Assembly: GCA_033961575.1 (NCBI GenBank)
Contig: CM066730.1
Span: 153,539,523-153,603,522 of the forward strand
DNA length: 64,000 bases
DNA from: Aselliscus stoliczkanus
Taxonomy: Eukaryota > Chordata > Mammalia > Chiroptera > Hipposideridae
Direction: 5' to 3'
Of the stretch, positions 57,528-64,000 are shown in pieces (position 1 is the first letter of the stretch; every line of letters starts with the position of its first letter). The position numbers and the translations under genes are program-made. Under the pieces are notes generated by a model. It saw only the letters and a list, made by a program, of their open reading frames with translations. It did no database searches and was not told the origin of the DNA.

Positions 57528-57720
57528 GTGTCTCTCACACTGGCCTTTGGCTGACTGGGGGTGCAGGGCATGCCTCCTGTACCAGCACTTTGCTGACAAT
57601 GGGGTATCTCCCCCCATTAGTGTTTGGCTCACCTGGCAGGTATTTCTCCCATACTGGCATTTTGTTGACCCAGAGGAGGAGTGACTTCTACACTGGCCTC
57701 TACATTGGTGTTTTGCTGAC
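57528..57720 (+). repeat. Decayed tandem repeat (about five units)
   Basis: Five related words end in the same core: cactggcctttggctgac (57555), accagcactttgctgac (57597), attagtgtttggctcac (57632), actggcattttgttgac (57669) and attggtgttttgctgac (57720). Spacings are 42, 35, 37 and 51 bases. This looks like an old minisatellite. Confidence 0.65.
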
Positions 57721-57839
57721 CCCAGAGAGAAGCTGTGCTGTCTGGGGTGTTTGTGAACTGAGGGCACAGGTGAGAAACAATTGTTCTCTAGGAGGTGAGC
57801 TGGCTGGGAACATGAATCACAGGGGCAGAAAGGACACCA

Positions 57840-58030
57840 GGTACTTGGGCAGCAGACAGACATGGGCTCAAGTGCCGTATACTCTACTTCCAGGCTCTGT
57901 TACCATTTCAGGCAGGTGGTCTCAGACTCCTCTGGAAAACAGGAAGAGTTTATACCCATACTGCCCCACCCCCATTTGGACGGTGCTTGGGGGATTAAAT
58001 GTACTAACTGAATGTACAGCCCAGGGCTGG
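57840..58030 (+). repeat. Possible MIR remnant
   Basis: 'gacagacatgggctcaagtg' then 'tgcttgggggattaaatgta' resembles a strongly diverged sense MIR. Confidence 0.4.
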
Positions 58031-58039
58031 CAGGTGGAG

Positions 58040-58840
58040 GGTGCATACTGTATGATGATTCTCTTCCCTTTGTAAATTTGGGCTCCTCATACATTGTTTT
58101 CAAAATGCTTGGACAAGAAAAGGAGGGTTGGGGAGGAATAGAGAAAAGGGGAGAAAGAGTGCAGGGCCCCTCTGCCTCTGCTGAGGTGGGGGGTGCATTC
58201 AGACACCCAATGTGCTCACACACAGCAAGCTCTGTGAGCCAGGCAGCCCCTGCCTCAGGGAGACTCCATTCTAGCCTGGAGATGGCCCAGAGCAGGTGAT
58301 TGACGTATGTTGAAAGGAGGGAGTCAGGGAGCCTAGGGTGACAAGGAGTTGAGGAGGCAAAGAAGAAGGGATGAGGAGAGGGAACAGTTTGTGCTAAAAT
58401 AAAGCTTTGATGATGGTGAGAACAGGCCTGGGGTGGTGGGGGCAGGACAGCAGTAGTGGAGAGAGGGTAGAGAGTCGGCAAGCATCAACACAGCCAGGCC
58501 AGAACTCCCTGGTCTAGCAGGATACTAAAGATTTGGGGATTATCCTGAGGCCAAGGGCAGCCCCCAAAGGATTTTAAGCAGAGGAGGCAGGGGCCGACTT
58601 CCAGAGAGCATGGGCTGGAGTCTGTGGCTCTTGGGCAGAACCTTCCCAGCAGTGGCCTTTTGCCCTGTCCTACCCATTCCCCTGTGCAGCAGCCCTGATA
58701 CCCTGGGAGCTGTTGTTTATGTGGCTCATCCCAGGAGGGAGGGGGCCAGTCCCAGTCCCTCCAGTTCCCTCTCTCTGGGTCTTGTTGACGAAGTTCATCC
58801 CCTGCGGAGCCAGAGGGCACAAGGCAGGCCTTTGGCACCA
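58040..58840. other. No gene recognised; old repeat trace
   Basis: Purine-rich DNA. 58490-58610 ('attttaagcagaggaggcag') fits the unnamed old dispersed repeat. No exon is supported. Confidence 0.4.
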
Positions 58841-58844
58841 ACTG

Positions 58845-58950
58845 GCCTATGTTCACATCCCAGGTCTGCGGTTCATGAGGTAGGTGATTTCTGGCAAAGC
58901 ACACCCCATCTCTGAACCTCAATGTCCTTGACTATAAAATGGGTTGATGT
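58845..58950 (+). repeat. MIR SINE fragment
   Basis: 'atgttcacatcccaggtctg' then 'tctctgaacctcaatgtcct' is sense MIR. Confidence 0.6.
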
Positions 58951-58954
58951 TTTA

Positions 58955-59340
58955 TCTCTCTATGGGAAGGATACCATGAAATTCCAAATGGAAATCACAA
59001 AACCCTATCTCAATGTCAGTTAGCATTTTTGCAAGGGGGCTGACACCTACTCTGGCCAGGCCCACGGTGGGGGCAGGGCTGGTTTTATGAGCCTGCATTT
59101 GCACAGGGCCCTGCGCTTAGAAGGACCTCACGCTAGGTTTAATGCTCTGCTGTCACCATCTTGAAATTCTTAATAATTTTGAATAAGGGGTCCTGCATTT
59201 TCATTTAGAACTGGGCCCTCCATATTTTATAGCCCCACAAATTGGGTGGGGGTAGGAAGAAGCAGTGAGGGACACAGACCTGCAAATAGTTCCCAAGTGG
59301 AGGAGGTATAAAGTGGAGGATGTGACTAACTGTCCCAAGG
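58955..59340. other. No gene recognised
   Basis: Non-coding DNA. 'gggccctgcgcttagaagga' and 'ttgaataaggggtcctgcat' suggest an old repeat that I cannot name. Confidence 0.35.
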
Positions 59341-59344
59341 TGGG

Positions 59345-59545
59345 TGGGATGTTAATAATAGTAACATTTATTTAGTGCTTACTGTGTGCTCGGTTCTCTG
59401 CTAAGCGCTTTACATACTTGTCTTCAAACAGCCCTATGAGGTAGGTACTATTATTATTTCCTTTGTATAGATGAGGAAACTGATGTTTAGAGTCTTGACC
59501 AAAGTCAGAGCTGGGATTCAAACCCAGGTTGTCAGACTGGAGAAC
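59345..59545 (-). repeat. MIR SINE
   Basis: A well preserved antisense MIR: 'aacatttatttagtgcttac', 'gctaagcgctttacatactt', 'gatgaggaaactgatgttta', then 'gattcaaacccaggttgtca'. Confidence 0.85.
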
Positions 59546-59959
59546 ACATGCCTGGACCAGGAAAGTCTTCAACTATGAGGAGAGGGGCCCCCAGAGCTGG
59601 ATCAGAAGGATAACTTGGAGTTTGCCAAGGAGGAGGGTGTTATGGGGAAGGGAGGGCTGTCTCAGCTGGAAAGTGCCTGTGCCAAGATGTCTTGCTTGGC
59701 CAGGAAAGGTGGAACCAAAGCCAGGTGCCTCCCAGGGCTAAGGGAAGTACCCTTGGATTTCATGGCTCTGATTTTTCAAGCTTAGAGCTCCTGGTCACTC
59801 TGTCCCCAGGCCCTGTTGCTACCATGATTCCTCAGAGCTGCCTCCACCCTTTTTACTTACTCTATTGCATACTCCTCCGCCACTACCAGGTAAGCTTCTT
59901 TTACTCTCTTGACTTTAATTATCTCTTTGGGGCTCAAGACCTGCAGATATAACTGCCTC

Positions 59960-60805
59960 TGGGTTGCATTTAGATGTCTCATGGTCAGCCTCAAGTCCAA
60001 GCCCAGGTCCCCAGCTCCGCTTGCCAGCACCTGCTCTGCCTCCAATGTCCCCAGCTCATCTCTGCCAACACCATCCACCCACTTGTTCAAGCTGGAAAGC
60101 TGGAAGTTATCCTGGACACTTGCCTCTCCCCCACCCCCTCATCCCACAGCCAATCCTCAGCAAGTCCTGGTAGTTCTCCTGAATATCTCTCTTGCATCTG
60201 TCATCTCTCTCCCTGCCCACCGAGCGCCCCATTCCAGACCACCATTAGCTCTCACCTGGATGCTGCGCCAGCCTCCTAAACTGGTCTCCTTACATTTCTG
60301 TTACCCCCCACTTCATTTCATTTTTCACCCTGTAGCCAGAATGGTCTTCTAAACATAAATGTTTGTATCATTTCCCTGCTTAAGACCCTTCCAAGACTTC
60401 TTGGAATAAAAGCCAGACGCTGACGTCATCTGCAAGGCCCTGTGTGATTGGGTCCTTGCCTACCTTTTTGTATCATCTTACACCATTCTCCGTCTCCCTC
60501 AGCTGCAGGACTTTCACACATGTCCCCTCATCCTGGAATGCACTCCTCCTCCAGTGCCCTGGGAACTCCTACATTTCCTGCAGATAGATACCAGCTTGAA
60601 CCTCATTTCTGCAGCAGAGCCTAAACACCGGAAACGAAACACTGCCCCCCTCCATAGGACCTTGTACTTCTTCATGGCCCTCATCACACTTGAATTGTTT
60701 TCCCCTCATCTCTCTTTCTTGCTAGACTGAACTCCATGGGGTCAGGAATCTCGTTTAGCTCTGGCACATAGTAGGTATCCAGTAAGTTGTTCAGTAAGTG
60801 AAGGA
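59960..60805 (+). repeat. L2 LINE 3' region (long)
   Basis: Continuous L2 text of about 850 bp: 'ggaagttatcctggacactt', 'accattagctctcacctgga', 'gccagaatggtcttctaaac', 'aaggccctgtgtgattgggt', then 'catagtaggtatccagtaag'. No intact ORF. Confidence 0.85.
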
Positions 60806-60814
60806 CTAGATGGA

Positions 60815-61440
60815 TCATTGCTACAGCATCCTCCCTGGCCTCCCTGCCTCCCTCCTGACCTGCCTTCTCTAGTCCTTTCTCATTACAGCCTCAGAGCCGT
60901 CTAAACACAGAACTGACCCTGTCACCCCCTGCTACTTAAAATACTTCAGTAGCTCCCTGATGCTGACAGGAAAGGCCTCAGCTTCTTAGCATGGTATTCA
61001 AAGCCCTTTGTGATCAGCATCCTGACTGCCTCTCCAGCCTCATCTGCTCCGCTCCCCCACCACACTTTGAACTCCTGGCTGTTCCTCTGACATATCAGCT
61101 GTTTCGTGCCTCTGTGCCTCTGCACTTGCTGTTCCCTCTGCCTGCAGTGCCTCCCCACCCCTGCTTTGTCTCCTTGGAGAAAGTCTTTGTTCTTCAAAAC
61201 CAGCTCAGTCACCACCTTTGCTGTGAAGCCTTGGAGAAGCCCCCTTGGCCCTTTCCAGGCAGAGCGAGCCCACCTCCCTTAAGCACATCTGCACGGAGTC
61301 TACATCACTACCTCCTTGTCTCTCGCTAAACGGAGCTCTTCTAGTGCAGGCACAGTGATTATTTTTCTTGAGGATTGTTCATCTTGGTATCCAGCTCCCA
61401 GCTTCTCCACTGTCTTAATTAGCTCTTTGCTTGTATACAG
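60815..61440 (+). repeat. Second L2 LINE 3' region
   Basis: The L2 pattern starts again directly after the first copy ('gcatcctccctggcctccct', 'cagagccgtctaaacacaga', 'tattcaaagccctttgtgat', 'cagctcagtcaccacctttg'). Two L2 fragments thus lie head to tail. Confidence 0.8.
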
Positions 61441-61865
61441 AAACCCACTCAAGCCAGCCTCAGTAATACAGCAGGTTTTATTACGAGGACACAAGGGATT
61501 CCTAGGAACTGAGGAACAGAAAAATTGTTAGCTTCTGAGAAGCGGGACCTGCAGGCCAGGAGAAATTGAAGTGACTATTCTCTGCCCCTTGCTGGCTGCC
61601 TTCACCTTTCTGTCTCCACAGGCTAGGTTTTCTCTGCTTTTCCTGATGCAGGGCCACCTATAGTTCCTGTGTTGTGTCCCTCAGTTCCAGCCACATTCAG
61701 AGCTAGAACCCAGGGCTAGAACCCAGATCCAAGTTCAGACTTCCAGGAGAAGATCTGATTGGCTCTGAGTGGGTCAGGTGCCCACAATGGTCCAATCAAC
61801 TATAGCCTGCTGGGAAGGATCACAAAGTCAGATATGTAAACATAGCTCTTGACCCCCTCCCCCCC
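61441..61865. repeat. Old repeat remnant, family uncertain
   Basis: 'cagcaggttttattacgagg' then 'gattggctctgagtgggtca' and 'ggtgcccacaatggtccaat' follow the same widespread old repeat type as 42.7-43.0 kb. Confidence 0.4.
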
Positions 61866-61869
61866 GAGA

Positions 61870-62305
61870 AAGTAGGGGTCTTTGTTATCAGGGCAAGTAC
61901 TTCAAAACACACCTGCTAGAATCCTTAGAGTACCAGGGTGGGCATGGCCCCCACCTTTCCATCTGGACAGCACCTGGAGAAAATGGACTGGGCATTGTGT
62001 CTTAAAGGGGAACCTTTTCCTGGGGCAGTATTGCCCAGGGCAGGCTCTGAGGAACCTGTCAGATGTCACTCAGGGGCCTAAGCAGAGAGATAGGGAGATG
62101 AGACCCTGCATTTCTCACTTCTCTTTGGAGTGGTGAGAGAGGGAGGAGGAGGAGGGCGTGAGCAGTCGGAACAGTTCTCCCCACTAAAACCCTAGTTATC
62201 CTGTAAGACCTAGCTCATTTCCTTTCCTCAGTGAAGAAGGGTACCATGCCTACTCTCCCTTCCATTCAGTCATTCTTCACCTGCTTTATTTCTATTTTTT
62301 GTACT
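61870..62305. other. No gene recognised
   Basis: Non-coding DNA with no exon or repeat that I can support. Confidence 0.4.
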
Positions 62306-62309
62306 TTCC

Positions 62310-62515
62310 TAGTAATAAACATTTTGAGCACTTATTTTGTGCCAGACACTATGCACATACTTATTTAATTTAATCTTCATGTCCTATGAGATAGATACTA
62401 TTATTATTCCCATTTTATGGACAAGGAAACCGAGGTTCAGAGAGGTGACATTACAAGCTAGGGACACATAACAGTGTGACTCCAGAGTGAAAGCTCTTAA
62501 CCTCTCTTAACCTCA
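62310..62515 (-). repeat. MIR SINE
   Basis: A well preserved antisense MIR: 'attttgagcacttattttgt', 'ttattattcccattttatgg', then 'ggaaaccgaggttcagagag'. Confidence 0.85.
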
Positions 62516-62689
62516 GCTACTTATTCACGTGCCTATTTGCCTTTCAGGATTGTAACATCCTTTCAGGATTGTCACAGGCAGGTAACCGAATACCATCCTC
62601 CCTGGACTCCCCACTGCCTAGCATGGGCCAGCCTAGAGCAAGGGCTCCTGCCTGTGGGACAGACAGATGCAGGTAGAGTAGAAAAGGCA

Positions 62690-62850
62690 TCTAGGTGGGA
62701 ATTGAGGGTCTCCTATGCGTGGACCAATCTTGTGTAGCTGTGTGACTCTGGAAAAGTCCCTTAACCTTCCAGAGCCTTGGTTTTCTCCTTTAAAAATGGG
62801 GATGATAATTCCTGCTGTAAGTCTAGTATTAAGATGGTAGGTGTAAGGAC
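62690..62850 (+). repeat. MIR SINE fragment
   Basis: 'tgtgtgactctggaaaagtc' then 'ccttggttttctcctttaaa' and 'atggggatgataat' is sense MIR. Confidence 0.7.
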
Positions 62851-62854
62851 AGTT

Positions 62855-64000
62855 TGTAAATAGAAAAGAACTGAGAAATTTCTAAGGATTGTTATTCCCA
62901 GAATAGACCGTGGCAACAGGGTGCCAGTTGGCCCAAGCTCCTGCAGGAGGCAGGCAAGCCTAAGAACTTCCCAACGTGGAGAGTGGTACTTTCCCTGAGA
63001 CCTGAGATGAATTTCAGTGGCTCGTGGACCTGCCATTACATAGCATTGGCTCACGTAATGAGAAGTTGGTTCCCTTTGAACTCTATCAAATCCAAGTTTG
63101 TCCCAAGGAGAAAGTGTCAGTGTAGTGCTAGTGTGTCTTAAACAACTTTCCAACATTTGCTGCCCTCCCCTTTTTAACAGTAATCTTGACCGACAGGTCC
63201 ATATAGCTAAAATTTAATACTGTATTTATTTTACTGTCACATTCTATTTATTAAAAGTGATATTGGCTTTCTGTTTATGGTATAACACAAAGTTTCCACT
63301 TAAAGTAAATGCATTTCAGTTAAAAGTGTAAATTTCAAGAAAATAAATAATGAGCACCTCAGGAGTATGTAGATTTGGCAGGTATTGTCGAGGGGGTACA
63401 CAGTGTCATGTAGATAATGCAATATTGGTAGATGGTATGGGAATGGCAGAGATTTGGACCACTGGCATAGATAATTTTGGAGGTCCCTTCCACCTGCCTG
63501 GAAAATTTGGGAGTCTCTCCGTGCTGTGCCAGCCTGCTTCCCTCTCTTCACCTTGTTCCCTGGCTTGGAGTTTTCTGTCAGAGAACCCTGCTTTCTTTCA
63601 GAGAACGCTGCCATGCTTGTCCTGCAGACAGGAGAATTTGTACCACTGTCCCCTCAGCCTGCTTGAGATGGGGGCTGGCCGCTGGAGTCGGGATGTCTGG
63701 ATGGGGTTGGATGGCCCCTTGTCTATGAGGCAGGGCTTGGGCACTCCTGCAGGAGCAGGAACTGCAGGCTTCACAGTTCTCCTGGTCTCCATGCACAACA
63801 TAGCCTCAGGGCCTCCCAGAGGCCTGGATTCCCAGGGAGCACTGGGGCAGAGGGTGATGTGAGACTGTCCCCGGAACCTCGTGGCCCAGGATTTGGGGCC
63901 TAGAGACAGCGAAGCCAGGAAGCTTTTGGGTCTCAAAGATCCCCTTTTACGTGCTGCCCCCCTTTTCACCTCTTTGTGTCACTGACAGCCTGCTCATGGG
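62855..64000. other. No gene recognised
   Basis: Non-coding DNA to the window edge. The 170-codon plus frame (63350-63862) and opposing minus frames are composition effects; I recognise no peptide. Confidence 0.4.

Noticed and set aside
57175..57684. 169-codon plus-strand frame as a gene
   Set aside because: Part of it is the decayed tandem repeat. The rest has no recognisable domain.
1..64000. CRISPR array, bacterial operon, integron or phage content
   Set aside because: No regularly spaced identical repeats with unique spacers, no prokaryotic gene layout. The sequence is mammalian throughout.
1..64000. Endogenous virus genes (gag, pol, env)
   Set aside because: Only LTR-like ends of old elements are visible. 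No frame has recognisable retroviral protein motifs.

Overview
The window is mammalian nuclear DNA and almost certainly comes from a bat. It has no bacterial-style genes, no long ORF, and it holds classic mammalian repeats (MIR, L2, old L1, MER20-like and Tigger-like DNA transposons). It also carries 24 copies of young tRNA-derived SINEs, most with clear target-site duplications. Several have the head-to-tail tRNA-like units and the 3' body (caactaagactgaa...) that I associate with bat VES-type SINEs. I cannot fix the family or species; a yinpterochiropteran bat is a guess.

Layout. About 1-31.6 kb is AT-rich, repeat-bearing DNA with no coding exon that I can support. It contains a CCAAT-rich candidate minus-strand promoter and first exon at 18.48-19.2 kb. 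A strong CpG island at 32.15-33.0 kb has promoter features pointing both ways: YY1-type ATGGCGGC motifs, a TCTCGCGAGA palindrome, three CCAAT boxes and splice-donor-like sites on both strands. The simplest reading is a divergent promoter whose minus-strand transcript runs left, making 1-32.6 kb its first intron(s), with 18.5 kb as an alternative start. From 33.4 to 49.5 kb is a SINE-dense region: 12 young SINEs, including seven of the nine long chimeric ones, plus nested L1, hAT and LTR-like remnants. From 49.5 to 64 kb there is no young SINE at all. That part holds a small GC-rich patch (52.57-52.88 kb), a second CpG island with a likely plus-strand first exon ending in a good donor (54.95-55.39 kb), a decayed tandem repeat (57.53-57.72 kb) and two long L2 fragments (59.96-61.44 kb).

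No protein-coding gene can be named from this window. The visible gene parts look like untranslated first exons and promoters, whose coding exons lie outside or are too short to recognise by eye. The most distinctive content is the SINE biology: a short monomeric family with a terminal dyad, a long chimeric family that shares its 3' tail with VES-type elements, and a trimeric tRNA-like element. There are also two different SINEs inserted back to back at one target, a SINE inside the terminal repeat of a hAT element, and copies that lost one or the other arm of the anticodon hairpin. All coordinates of old repeats are approximate because they were judged by eye.
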